60,551 nucleotides of DNA from an uncultured Monoglobus sp. (GTDB lineage Bacteria; Bacillota; Clostridia; Monoglobales; Monoglobaceae): the NCBI GenBank assembly GCA_947630135.1, contig CANRGH010000013.1, positions 1-60,551 of the forward strand, given 5' to 3'. Under the pieces are notes generated by a model. That model worked only from the letters and a program-made list of their open reading frames with translations, was not told the DNA's origin and searched no databases. Below, piece after piece: positions 8,920 through 15,956 of this stretch; position 1 is the first letter of the stretch; each line of letters starts with the position of its first letter. Made by a program: the position numbers and the translations under genes.

Positions 8920-10314
8920 TTATTTGTCCTGCTTTTTGCTCTTTTTGGCTTTTTTCGACTTTTTCCTGTTGACCGTCCACTGCTCCTTGACAACCTGCTT
9001 TGAGCGGGCTATGGCCAGCGACTCGGGCGGGACCTCGTCAGTTATGGTCGAGCCTGCGGCGGTGTACGCTCCGTGGCGCACGGTCACGGGAGACACCAGA
9101 TTGGTGTTGCAGCCGATAAAGCAGTCGTCCTCAATGATAGTGCGGTGCTTGTTCTCGCCGTCATAGTTAACGACTACAGTGCCGCAGCCGAAGTTTACGC
9201 GCTTGCCCACGTCGGCGTCGCCGATATACGTCAGGTGCGCGACCTTTGTTCCGTCGTCGATTGTGGAGTTCTTGACCTCGACAAAATCGCCGATCTTCAC
9301 GTCGGAGCCGATTTTTGTGCCGGGTCTTAAGTAGGCGAACGGGCCCACGTTGGTCTCGGAGCCTATCTCGCTGTCAATTCCGACGCTTTTGAGAACCGTC
9401 GTGTTGTCGCCCACAACGCAGTTTTTAAGCGAGGTGTCCGAGCCGATAACACAGTTCTCGCCGATCACGGTATTGCCCTCAAGCACGGTGCCGGGGTACA
9501 GGACCGTGTCTCTGCCCACCTTGACGTTGGCGGTGATCTGAACCTTGTCTGGGTCGATTATCGTAACTCCGCCGAGCATCAGCTCAACGGCCTTGCGGCG
9601 GTTCAGTATCTTGCCCACCTGCGCGAGCTGCAGCTTGTCGTTAACGCCCAAGATCTGCTCAAGCTCGGTCACATACGCGCCTACCTTGTCGCCGTCGCCG
9701 AGCATGATCTCAATAACGTCGGTTATATAATACTCGCCCTGAGCGTTTTTGTTTGTGATGCGCTTTAAGGCCGCGCGGAGCTTTTGAATGTCAAAAAAGT
9801 ACATTCCGGAATTTATCTCCTTTATCTCCTGTTCGTCCTCGTCGGCGTCTTTCTGCTCGACGATCTTCACTATCTCGCCCTGCTCGCGGACGATCCTGCC
9901 GTAGCCGTAGGGGTCGTCGATATACGCGGTGATAACCGTGGCGGCGCGCTTTTTCTTTATGTGGTCCTCGCGGACGCGCTTTAAGGTGTCGGCCTGAATC
10001 AGCGGCGCGTCTCCGTAGAGCACCATGACCGTACCCTCGATATTTTTAAGAAGCTCTATTCCCTGCATCACGGCGTGGCCGGTGCCGAGCTGCTCGCGCT
10101 GGAGCGCGTATTTTACTCTGTCTCCCAGATACGCCTTCATGTCCTCGGCCTTGTGGCCTATGACAACAATATTCTCGTCGCTGCCCGCCTCCTCGGCGGT
10201 ATCAACGACCCATTCGACCAAAGCCTTGCCCGCCGCCTGCTGAAGCGGCTTCGCGATGTTCGACTTCATTCTCTTGCCCTCGCCCGCGGCAAGGATAATA
10301 CTGTATAAGCTCAT
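8920..10314 (-). CDS. glmU: Bifunctional GlcNAc-1-P uridyltransferase / GlcN-1-P acetyltransferase
   Basis: This 464-residue protein makes UDP-GlcNAc for peptidoglycan. The N-terminal nucleotidyltransferase domain begins with ILAAGEGKRMKS and contains YGDAPL and GTGHAVMQG. From about residue 250 the left-handed beta-helix acetyltransferase domain follows, with hexapeptide repeats and the active-site stretch LTYIGDADVGKRVNFGCGTV. A Lys-rich tail (about 15 residues) is added at the C-terminus. The ATG has a GGGAGG ribosome-binding site. It is the first gene of the glmU-pth-mfd operon, with the promoter at 10357-10385. Confidence 0.97.
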   Translation of the reverse strand: MSLYSIILAAGEGKRMKSNIAKPLQQAAGKALVEWVVDTAEEAGSDENIVVIGHKAEDMKAYLGDRVKYALQREQLGTGHAVMQGIELLKNIEGTVMVLYGDAPLIQADTLKRVREDHIKKKRAATVITAYIDDPYGYGRIVREQGEIVKIVEQKDADEDEQEIKEINSGMYFFDIQKLRAALKRITNKNAQGEYYITDVIEIMLGDGDKVGAYVTELEQILGVNDKLQLAQVGKILNRRKAVELMLGGVTIIDPDKVQITANVKVGRDTVLYPGTVLEGNTVIGENCVIGSDTSLKNCVVGDNTTVLKSVGIDSEIGSETNVGPFAYLRPGTKIGSDVKIGDFVEVKNSTIDDGTKVAHLTYIGDADVGKRVNFGCGTVVVNYDGENKHRTIIEDDCFIGCNTNLVSPVTVRHGAYTAAGSTITDEVPPESLAIARSKQVVKEQWTVNRKKSKKAKKSKKQDK

Positions 10315-10356
10315 TATTGAACCTCCCGAATATAATATTTCGTAATTAATTTATGT

Positions 10357-10385
10357 ATTATAACACAAGTATTTGATTTTTACAA
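10357..10385 (-). promoter_or_regulatory. Promoter of glmU-pth-mfd
   Basis: The minus strand reads TTGTAA, a 17-base spacer, then TATAAT, about 43 bases before the glmU start codon. Confidence 0.65.
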
Positions 10386-10432
10386 TACCGATTTTAACCA
10401 AATAAAATATTTTTAATTATTTTGGAATTTAT

Positions 10433-10461
10433 GTATTATTTGGGACGGCTTGGGCAAAACT
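10433..10461 (+). promoter_or_regulatory. Sigma-F/sigma-G-like promoter of the SpoIIQ-like gene
   Basis: GTATT, a 15-base spacer, then GGCAAAACT matches the forespore consensus GYATA-N15-GGNNANNNT. No sigma-A promoter is evident here. The expected transcript start (about 10468) is almost at the ribosome-binding site, implying a very short leader. Confidence 0.45.
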
Positions 10462-10478
10462 TTAACCGAGGTGATAAA

Positions 10479-11462
10479 ATGAACAACAAAAACAACGACG
10501 ACAAAAGCAAACGCGGCGACAATTACGACCGCAGACCCATCACGGAGCCTCCGAAGGCCGACGAGCAAAACGCCGCGGTTTCCGCCAAGAGAAAAGGATT
10601 TTACATAATCCTTTTGCTTGCGGTCACCGCCATTGGGATTTATGCGATCTTAAGCTCGATCATGCCCGACCCGGACAAAAACAAACGTATCGAGACCGGT
10701 TCGGTCTACTCAACTCCCGCGCCCTACGCCGCGGCCGTTCCCGCCAATGCGGACGCCCTTCCGCAAAGCGGCGAGGACGACGCGCTGATGCCCACGGCGA
10801 GGCCGACCTCCGCGCCCGCGGCCGCTTCTCCGGGCAGCGCCGAGACCGCGTCGGACACGCAGCCCGCGGTCAAACTATGCCAGCCCCCGGTCTCGGGCAG
10901 AATAATCAAGGATTATTCCGCGGATGATCTGGTCTATTCCGAAACGATGAAGGACTGGCGCGCCCACTGCGGAGTCGATATAGGCGCCAATCCCGACACG
11001 ATCGTCACCGCCATAAAGGACGGAACGCTTAAAAAGGTTTACGAAGACAGTCTGCTCGGAACCACGGTGACCGTCCACCACAGCGACGACGGCACCGACA
11101 GCGTTTATTCAAATCTTAAGGACGTGCCCGACCTGCCGATCGGCTCGGAAATAAAAATGGGTGACACCCTGGGCAAGGTTGGCTCAAGCGCCGTTTCCGA
11201 GCAGAGCGATGAGCCCCACCTGCATTTTGAGATAAGAAAAGACGACAAAACTCTTGACCCGAAGGAATTCGTAGCCTTTGAGGAAGTGGATTATGTGACC
11301 CCCGAGGAAAGCGATGAACCCGCCGCGGCAAATTCGCAGCCGGCAGGAACGGAAATACCCGGCGGCGCATCCGCTGCGGATGAAACCGCCGCCTCATCCA
11401 CGGCATATACTCCCGATCCCTACACCGACGGCGAGGATATTGAGACAATGATCATAGATTAG
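10479..11462 (+). CDS. SpoIIQ-like membrane-anchored M23 (LytM-fold) protein
   Basis: The 327-residue protein has a charged, Asn-rich cytoplasmic N-terminus, one transmembrane helix (about 40-60), a Pro/Ala/Thr-rich linker, an M23 domain (about 150-280) and a long acidic disordered tail. In B. subtilis, SpoIIQ sits in the forespore membrane and pairs with SpoIIIAH; clostridial SpoIIQ keeps an active metal site. Here HCGVDIG supplies the His and Asp and PHLHFE supplies the H-x-H, so the Zn ligands look complete. I chose the ATG at 10479 because GAGGTG precedes it; the earlier ATG at 10422 has no such site and lies upstream of the putative forespore promoter. Other M23 envelope proteins remain possible. 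Confidence 0.72.
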   Translation: MNNKNNDDKSKRGDNYDRRPITEPPKADEQNAAVSAKRKGFYIILLLAVTAIGIYAILSSIMPDPDKNKRIETGSVYSTPAPYAAAVPANADALPQSGEDDALMPTARPTSAPAAASPGSAETASDTQPAVKLCQPPVSGRIIKDYSADDLVYSETMKDWRAHCGVDIGANPDTIVTAIKDGTLKKVYEDSLLGTTVTVHHSDDGTDSVYSNLKDVPDLPIGSEIKMGDTLGKVGSSAVSEQSDEPHLHFEIRKDDKTLDPKEFVAFEEVDYVTPEESDEPAAANSQPAGTEIPGGASAADETAASSTAYTPDPYTDGEDIETMIID

Positions 11463-11528
11463 AATTTTTCATTTTTCACAAAACGAAAAAATTGAAGCAA
11501 TGATCATAGATCAAAACCCGTTAATATT

Positions 11529-11570
11529 AAGCGTTCGTTTATTGATTTTTAAACGAGCGCTTTAATTTTT
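11529..11570 (+). terminator. Terminator of the SpoIIQ-like gene
   Basis: A 13-bp stem (11529-11541 with 11550-11562, one G-U pair) is followed by TAATTTTT. Confidence 0.75.
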
Positions 11571-11571
11571 G

Positions 11572-11600
11572 TTGACATTTATTGAAACAAGATATAGAAT
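11572..11600 (+). promoter_or_regulatory. Promoter of the PPK2 gene
   Basis: TTGACA, a 17-base spacer, then TAGAAT lie 36 bases upstream of the PPK2 start codon. Confidence 0.7.
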
Positions 11601-11636
11601 ATTAATATATTATATATCAAAAAGGGGTGCTTTAAA

Positions 11637-12515
11637 ATGAAAACAAAGGATTTCATGTATGACGGCGAAAAAAAGCTTGATCTTAAAAAGGTATCGACCA
11701 ACGGCAAGGAATACAAGCTTGACAAGCAAAAAACCATCCAAAAGACCCGTGAAATGCTGCCAAAGCTGGAAGAGCTCCAGAGCAGGCTGTACGCCGAGGG
11801 CAAGGAAGGGCTGCTCATAATCCTTCAGGCGATCGACGCCGCAGGCAAGGACAGCACGATAAAGCATGTTATGAGCGGAATAAATCCCCAGGGCGTCATC
11901 GTTCACTCGTTCAAGCAGCCGACGTCGGCGGAGCTCGCGCACGGATTTTTGTGGAGGATCGAGAAAGCGATCCCCGAGCGCGGCTATATCGGGATCATGA
12001 ACCGCTCGCACTACGAGGACGTGCTGACCGTTAAGGTCAACAAGTATTATAAGGGCTACAACATGCCGAAGCGCTGCATAGATATGGACGAGAAGGAATT
12101 TTTCAAAAAGCGTTACCGCCAGATCAACAATTATGAGGAGTATCTAAGCGACAACGGCTACCGGATCGTGAAAATATTCCTCAACGTCTCGGCCGACAAA
12201 CAAAAGGAGCGCTTTTTGGAGCGCATAGAGAACCCCGCCAAAAACTGGAAGTTTTCAAGCAGCGATCTTAAGGAGCGCGCCAAATGGGACGAGTACCGCG
12301 AGGCGTTCGAGGACGCGATAAACGCCACCGCGACAAAAACCGCGCCGTGGTACGTTCTGCCCGCCGACAGAAAATGGCTGACGCGCTGCATAGTGACAAA
12401 AATCCTGCTTGAGACCCTCGAGGACATCGACCCCAAATATCCGGAGCTCTCCAAAGAGGAAAAGGCAAAATTAGGCGACTATAAAACCACCCTTTTAAAC
12501 GAGAAAACCGAATAA
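11637..12515 (+). CDS. Polyphosphate kinase 2 family protein
   Basis: The 292-residue protein belongs to the PPK2 family, which moves phosphate between polyphosphate and nucleotides (AMP/ADP/GDP). It has the Walker A-like QAIDAAGKDSTIKHVMSG, the conserved MNRSHYEDVL segment (Walker B region with catalytic Asp), and the lid and C-terminal motif around NFKFSSSDLKERAKWDEY-type sequence seen here as WKFSSSDLKERAKWDEY. Length fits one-domain PPK2. The subclass and nucleotide preference cannot be decided from sequence alone. The gene is monocistronic with its own promoter and an AAGGGGTG ribosome-binding site. Confidence 0.93.
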   Translation: MKTKDFMYDGEKKLDLKKVSTNGKEYKLDKQKTIQKTREMLPKLEELQSRLYAEGKEGLLIILQAIDAAGKDSTIKHVMSGINPQGVIVHSFKQPTSAELAHGFLWRIEKAIPERGYIGIMNRSHYEDVLTVKVNKYYKGYNMPKRCIDMDEKEFFKKRYRQINNYEEYLSDNGYRIVKIFLNVSADKQKERFLERIENPAKNWKFSSSDLKERAKWDEYREAFEDAINATATKTAPWYVLPADRKWLTRCIVTKILLETLEDIDPKYPELSKEEKAKLGDYKTTLLNEKTE

Positions 12516-12587
12516 CCGCGACACCGTCCGAACTGTCTGCTTAAAGGACAGATATATATACATTCATGAACGAAAATTAAATTCTGC

Positions 12588-12616
12588 TTGACAAAATTAA
12601 AATAATAAGATATAAT
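12588..12616 (+). promoter_or_regulatory. Promoter of the candidate antisense RNA
   Basis: TTGACA, a 17-base spacer, then TATAAT: a consensus-quality promoter with no protein gene following it on the plus strand. Confidence 0.75.
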
Positions 12617-12621
12617 AAAAA

Positions 12622-12745
12622 AGTAAAAGGGAATCACCAAAAGGCAATTCCCAATCGCACAAAAGGGAACCGTTAAACGGTTAGCCAAAGTATAAGTTAA
12701 TTTGATATGACCGCTACTTTAGCTGAGGGCGGTCATATTGCTTTT
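12622..12745 (+). ncRNA. Candidate antisense antitoxin RNA
   Basis: A transcript from the strong promoter would fold into three hairpins: GGGAAT/ATTCCC, AACCG/CGGTT, and a 10-bp terminator-like stem ATATGACCGC/GCGGTCATAT followed by a T-rich stretch. The block GGGAACCGTTAAACGGTTAG with the downstream CGCTAC...GGCGGTCAT pattern is, from memory, the shared 3' overlap of small hydrophobic-peptide (Fst/TxpA-like) type I toxin loci and their antisense RNAs in Firmicutes. The presumed toxin ORF is on the opposite strand (12733-12831). Expression and pairing are inferred. Confidence 0.5.
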
Positions 12746-12831
12746 GTGCTCACTATTATAAAAAATATTACAACAGCAACGATTATTTTTAAAATCGAAT
12801 TAAGCACGTCACAATGCGCGCCGCTTATCAA
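12733..12831 (-). CDS. Candidate hydrophobic type I toxin peptide
   Basis: The minus-strand frame ending at the TGA at 12733 encodes a short peptide whose last 24 residues are VLNSILKIIVAVVIFFIIVS plus TKAI: a single hydrophobic helix with a Lys-containing tail, the usual shape of type I toxins. Starts are TTG (12831) or GTG (12807); neither has a clear ribosome-binding site, although translation of such toxins is often masked. A possible minus promoter (TTGAAA, 16 bases, TAACAT) lies at about 13004-13032. The 3' end of its transcript would overlap the antisense RNA. The call rests on arrangement rather than on a recognised peptide family. Confidence 0.33.
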   Translation of the reverse strand: MISGAHCDVLNSILKIIVAVVIFFIIVSTKAI

Positions 12832-12864
12832 AAAAATCGCAAGCGATTTTTTCTCATCGCTTTG

Positions 12865-12962
12865 CGATTGTTCCTTTTCCCACAAAGTGCACTTCGTTGG
12901 CGCTTTGTGGGAGCCCTATTCTCTATTTGCCAATCACTATTCTCTATGTTGGCTAACCGCTC
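12865..12962 (+). repeat. Interspersed repeat, family R3 (copy 1)
   Basis: The segment CGATTGTTCCTTTTCCCACA plus a CACAAAG...CTTTGTGGGAGCCC hairpin and the following CTCTATTTGCCAATCACTATT stretch recurs, diverged, at 57901-57961. Shorter relatives of the GTGATTAG...GAATAG part lie at about 40398-40425 and 55408-55423. No ORF is supported here. Confidence 0.5.
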
Positions 12963-13085
12963 AAAATACCCTTTTGTGTAAGCGCAAAGCGCTTAAACTT
13001 ATGTTATCATAATCCGATATTTTTTCAAGTTAAGAATATATTACAGATAAATATAAGCTTTGAATCAGATTATGGGAATTTTTCG

Positions 13086-13152
13086 TGCGGATATTATCCG
13101 CCCGTTTGCCTCGCACATGTTGTAGGGCCGGATGCCCACATCCGGCCGGCGG
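13086..13152. repeat. Interspersed palindromic repeat, family R1 (two units)
   Basis: Unit one is CGGATATTATCCGCCCG; unit two is GTAGGGCCGGATGCCCACAT continuing to CCGGCCGG. Both are imperfect palindromes of a motif of the form GTAGGGGCGGATATYATCCG + CCCG, found again at 43408, 47973, 48144, 55424 and 55501, always between genes. Confidence 0.7.
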
Positions 13153-13164
13153 AATTTGCCGCCA

Positions 13165-13426
13165 ATTCAGGCTCGCCTCCTTTTAAGGGGGAGAGCTGTC
13201 TGCGGAGCAGACTGAGAGGGAGTAATTTCCCTAGGTTGTTTCGCCTCCCTCTCAGTCGCCTTCGGCGCCAGCTCCCCCTCCTAAAGGAAGGGGAGCCTTA
13301 TTCTGCCTCCCCCTCGGGAGAGGTGAATTTTCGCCGAAGGCGAAAAGACGGAGAGGGGTGCTTGTGTGTATTTCCCCTCTCAGTCAGCTTCGCTGACAGC
13401 TCCCCCCAAGGGGAGCCTTTAGGGAC
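13165..13426. repeat. Cluster of four hairpin repeats, family R2
   Basis: Four units in alternating orientation share GC-rich outer arms (GGCTCCCC or CTCCTTTTAAGGGGGAG types) and an inner part ending in ACTGAGAGGGAG or its variants. The central hairpin differs in each unit yet stays base-paired: TCTGCggaGCAGA, TCGCCttcGGCG, TTTCGCCgaaGGCGAAA and TCAGCttcGCTGA. Related units lie at 43434-43490 and 47999-48140. The ORFs overlapping this block are products of the repeat, not genes. The rest of 12516-13477 holds no other gene I can support. Confidence 0.7.
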
Positions 13427-13477
13427 GGCGCCCTCGACGTTCCGCTCTTCGGATTTAATTGGGAAGAATTAATTTTT

Positions 13478-15193
13478 TCACAAATTCATTTCGGTGGTTT
13501 CGGCCAGCGGTTTCATGCTGTCCGTGTCGCTCCAAAGCATTACTTTTATGTCCGCATTTTGCAAGTTTTCACTTAAAAATATTACCTCGCCAAAATTATA
13601 ACTTTCCTGCATTTCGATCAATGCGCCGTTTTTGTTATACACCGCCAAAATCACTTGAGCGAATAAATCATCGCAATTGTTTACTTTAGCCGTAACAAAA
13701 TAATCCGATACCTCGGTTATCTCAACCGAAGGCGCGCTCGGATCGGCGGTCGGCTTTACCGTCGGTACAGGCGTCGGCGTTGCCGTCGGCTTTGGCGTCG
13801 GCGTTGCCTCGCTCGGCATGGGCGAGTTATAATGGATATTGGCGTTCAGCAAGGAGGAACTGTCTCCGTAATATCCTTCGTTATACACAATGCTTATTAG
13901 ATCCCATTCGTTTTTACTCCCCTCATAATAAACATCGGTAAGATTGTCACAACCCTCAAAATATCCGATCTTTTCAACACTTTTTGGAACATATACGCTT
14001 TTTAAATTACCGCAATAATTAAAAGTTCCCCATTTTATCTCGGTTACACTGTTTGGGATCGTTATGCTTGTTAAGGCGCACCGATAAAAAGCCTCTTCAC
14101 CAATATCTGTAATGCTGTTTGGCAAACTTATACTTGCTAAACTTTCACAATAAACAAACGCTCCTTCTCCGATGGCTTTCACGCTATTTGGAATATTTAT
14201 ATTTGTTAATTTATAGCAATATTCAAATGCATCACTCCCGATTATCACCATACTGTCGGGAATAGTTATATTTTCAAGATTTTTGCAAGAAAGGAATGCT
14301 TGGCTTGCTATTGTTTTTGTTCCTTGTCTGATTTGATAACTGCTTGCCAATTCGTCAGAATTTGCTTTTATGAGATGATTGTCTATATATAAAACGCCGT
14401 CTTTCCAATTTTGCTCATTTTTATAATAAGCAGTATCGTAAAACACGGAACCATAAGCTGATTCACCGATACTTATTACACTGTCGGGTAATTTTATTTT
14501 CAAAAGACCCGTGCAGCCATCGAAAGCATTGTCATTGATATATTTTAAACTGTTCGGCAATACTAAATTTGTTAAATTAACGCAATCGTAAAATCCCCAA
14601 ACTGCAATACCAAGAGTTCCGGGCTTGACTTCATATTTGCCTTTTACTAAGTCGGGGTTTGCTTCTATAAGATATTTTCCGACATATAAAACGCCGTTTG
14701 TCCAGTTTGACTGATCGTTGTACAATGCGGTATTATAAAATACTTCATTCTTAATTTCTGTCAATGTATCTGGAAAATCAATATGTGCAAGTTTTGTACA
14801 GCCTCTAAATGCGCGGTATCCGATACTTCTAACACTATTTGGTATTATGATTTCGGTTAAATTAGGATAATCATAATCCGGGGAACCAGGAGACATTTTG
14901 TTATAAAAAATATCAAACATTTCATCGGCTATACTGGTAACACCCTCTTGAATTATTACTTTTTTTACTTTTTCGGCGCTCCAAAGAGGAAACCCCTGAC
15001 CATCACGAATATCTATTGTATCTCCCGTGCCGCTGATCGTCAATGTGCCGTCTGAATCGAGCGTCCATTTCACGTTGTCGCCCTGCGCGCCGCACTCGCC
15101 GCTCTCTACTATTGTCGCGGCGGTTGCGGGCATGAATGTCAGCAATGCGCACACCATTGTCAATACCAATGCTAAACATAAAACTTTTTTCAT
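13478..15193 (-). CDS. BspA-like leucine-rich-repeat secreted surface protein
   Basis: The 571-residue protein starts with a signal peptide (MKKVLCLALVLTMVCALLTF, cleavage near ATA-AT). A short Bacteroides-BspA-type opening follows (WTLDSDGTLTISGTGD). Next come about 12 LRR_5 repeats of 21-23 residues with the pattern I-P-x-S-V-x-x-I-G-x-x-A-F-x-x-C-x-x-L, a Thr/Pro-rich linker (TPTPKPTATPTPVPT), and a C-terminal beta domain ending in KVMLWSDTDSMKPLAE. The same C-terminal domain ends the 43511-47896 protein. LRR_5 proteins usually mediate adhesion or matrix binding; the ligand is unknown. I chose the start at 15193, which has TTAGGAGG seven bases upstream. The gene has no promoter of its own between the leader terminator (15208-15246) and this start. 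Confidence 0.88.
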   Translation of the reverse strand: MKKVLCLALVLTMVCALLTFMPATAATIVESGECGAQGDNVKWTLDSDGTLTISGTGDTIDIRDGQGFPLWSAEKVKKVIIQEGVTSIADEMFDIFYNKMSPGSPDYDYPNLTEIIIPNSVRSIGYRAFRGCTKLAHIDFPDTLTEIKNEVFYNTALYNDQSNWTNGVLYVGKYLIEANPDLVKGKYEVKPGTLGIAVWGFYDCVNLTNLVLPNSLKYINDNAFDGCTGLLKIKLPDSVISIGESAYGSVFYDTAYYKNEQNWKDGVLYIDNHLIKANSDELASSYQIRQGTKTIASQAFLSCKNLENITIPDSMVIIGSDAFEYCYKLTNINIPNSVKAIGEGAFVYCESLASISLPNSITDIGEEAFYRCALTSITIPNSVTEIKWGTFNYCGNLKSVYVPKSVEKIGYFEGCDNLTDVYYEGSKNEWDLISIVYNEGYYGDSSSLLNANIHYNSPMPSEATPTPKPTATPTPVPTVKPTADPSAPSVEITEVSDYFVTAKVNNCDDLFAQVILAVYNKNGALIEMQESYNFGEVIFLSENLQNADIKVMLWSDTDSMKPLAETTEMNL

Positions 15194-15207
15194 AAAAATA
15201 TACCTCC

Positions 15208-15246
15208 TAAAATAAAAAGTGTATGGCATCAATCGAAACCATACAC
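15208..15246 (-). terminator. Leader terminator abutting the LRR ribosome-binding site
   Basis: An 8-bp stem GTGTATGG/CCATACAC with a 12-base loop is followed on the minus strand by TTTTTATTTT, then AGGAGG and the start codon. Confidence 0.85.
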
Positions 15247-15380
15247 GAAAAATGTTAGCCCCGATTGTTGTCACACAAGTTATTTGCACTCTTTATTTAA
15301 GGATGCCAAAACAGAGCATGCATTTTTACCAACGAAAAATGCACCCTTTAAACAAAGAGTTAAATATTAACTTATGTGAC
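15208..15380 (-). ncRNA. Structured leader RNA A of the LRR gene (unclassified)
   Basis: The predicted RNA of about 173 nt opens with P1, a 14-bp stem (15368-15381 pairing with 15269-15282, one G-U). Inside are ACUCUUU/AAAGAGU and an apical GCAUUUUU/AAAAAUGC hairpin. A linker (15247-15268) follows, then a terminator. The linker carries CAUUUUU (15248-15254), which can compete for the apical AAAAAUG, and CAAUCGG (15261-15267), complementary to UCGAUUG in the terminator loop (15230-15236). Because the U-tract runs directly into the AGGAGG of the LRR gene, the LRR mRNA must arise by read-through. The same architecture recurs in RNAs B and C. I recognise no known riboswitch, T-box or 6S consensus. 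Confidence 0.7.
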
Positions 15381-15386
15381 ACATTC

Positions 15387-15415
15387 AGTATATCACATTC
15401 TTCCAAAAAGGTCAA
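15387..15415 (-). promoter_or_regulatory. Promoter of leader RNA A
   Basis: The minus strand reads TTGACC, a 17-base spacer, then TATACT; transcription should begin at the first bases of the P1 stem. Confidence 0.75.
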
Positions 15416-15464
15416 TGAAAATTTAAAAAGACAACAAATTCAAGCCGACTTATTCGCGGCGAAT

Positions 15465-15510
15465 AAATAAAAAAACAGCGGAGGCATAACCCACACGCTA
15501 TGCCACCGCC
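15465..15510 (-). terminator. Terminator downstream of the hepT-like gene; possible relic of the leader-RNA family
   Basis: The stem GCGG-x-GGCATA/TATGCC-x-CCGC is followed on the minus strand by TTTTTTT. Upstream, a GCAGCATTTAATAAAAATTT stretch resembles the linker of RNA B, and a TATAAT lies at 15560-15565 without a good -35, so a short degenerate family member is possible. The rest of 15511-15626 shows nothing. Confidence 0.6.
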
Positions 15511-15626
15511 AAAAACTTAAACATCAAATTTTTATTAAATGCTGCCAAGCTATGGCAATATTATAGTTTATGCAAAAACGCGTCTATCGAAAAAATCATG
15601 GAAATTTGGAATTTGCAAGTTCCAAA

Positions 15627-15956
15627 TTATTCAAAATACAAATCGCTTAACGCATTTTTAAGCTCGGGAAGATCATTTTTTATTATATCCCAAATCAGAA
15701 CCAAATTCACGCCCTCGTAATCATGCACAATTTTATTTCTCAAACCGTACATTGTTCGCCACGGGATGCTGCTGTTTTCCGCCTCAAAATCCTTGTCCGT
15801 TTTGTTTGACAGTTCGCCCAACTGTCCGAGATTAAACACGCAAGCCTCAACAAGGATCGAATTTTTTGAAAAATCATCGTAGGAAACACCATCGGTGTAT
15901 GCGAGAATTTTTTCTATATACTTGATCATTTTTCCGACAATTATTTTATTCTTCAT
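15627..15956 (-). CDS. HepT-like RNase toxin (DUF86)
   Basis: This 109-residue all-helical protein has the R-x4-H-x-Y motif of HepT/DUF86 HEPN ribonucleases (R73, H78, Y80 in GLRNKIVHDYEGVN). In studied MntA-HepT pairs the toxin cleaves RNA and is inactivated by adenylylation of this Tyr by the partner nucleotidyltransferase. The start codon lies 11 bases inside the upstream nucleotidyltransferase gene, so the two are translationally coupled. The downstream hairpin at 15465-15510 probably ends the operon. Confidence 0.88.
   Translation of the reverse strand: MKNKIIVGKMIKYIEKILAYTDGVSYDDFSKNSILVEACVFNLGQLGELSNKTDKDFEAENSSIPWRTMYGLRNKIVHDYEGVNLVLIWDIIKNDLPELKNALSDLYFE

Noticed and set aside
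11445..11512. Short duplication CAATGATCATAGAT at the end of the SpoIIQ-like gene and 50 bases later
   Set aside because: Fourteen bases near a stop codon, no associated element; most likely a small local duplication.
12707..13012. Plus-strand frame beginning MTATLAEGGH
   Set aside because: It starts inside the antisense-RNA hairpin and runs through R3 repeat hairpins; no ribosome-binding site; composition is that of intergenic repeats.
13236..13689. Short frames across the R2 repeat cluster
   Set aside because: They are translations of repeat units that appear identically elsewhere and have no starts with ribosome-binding sites.
15208..15380. RNA A, B and C as 6S RNA
   Set aside because: Size and rod shape are similar, but three copies, a separate terminator after a linker complementary to the terminator loop, and lack of a conserved central bubble argue against it; not excluded without a covariance search.
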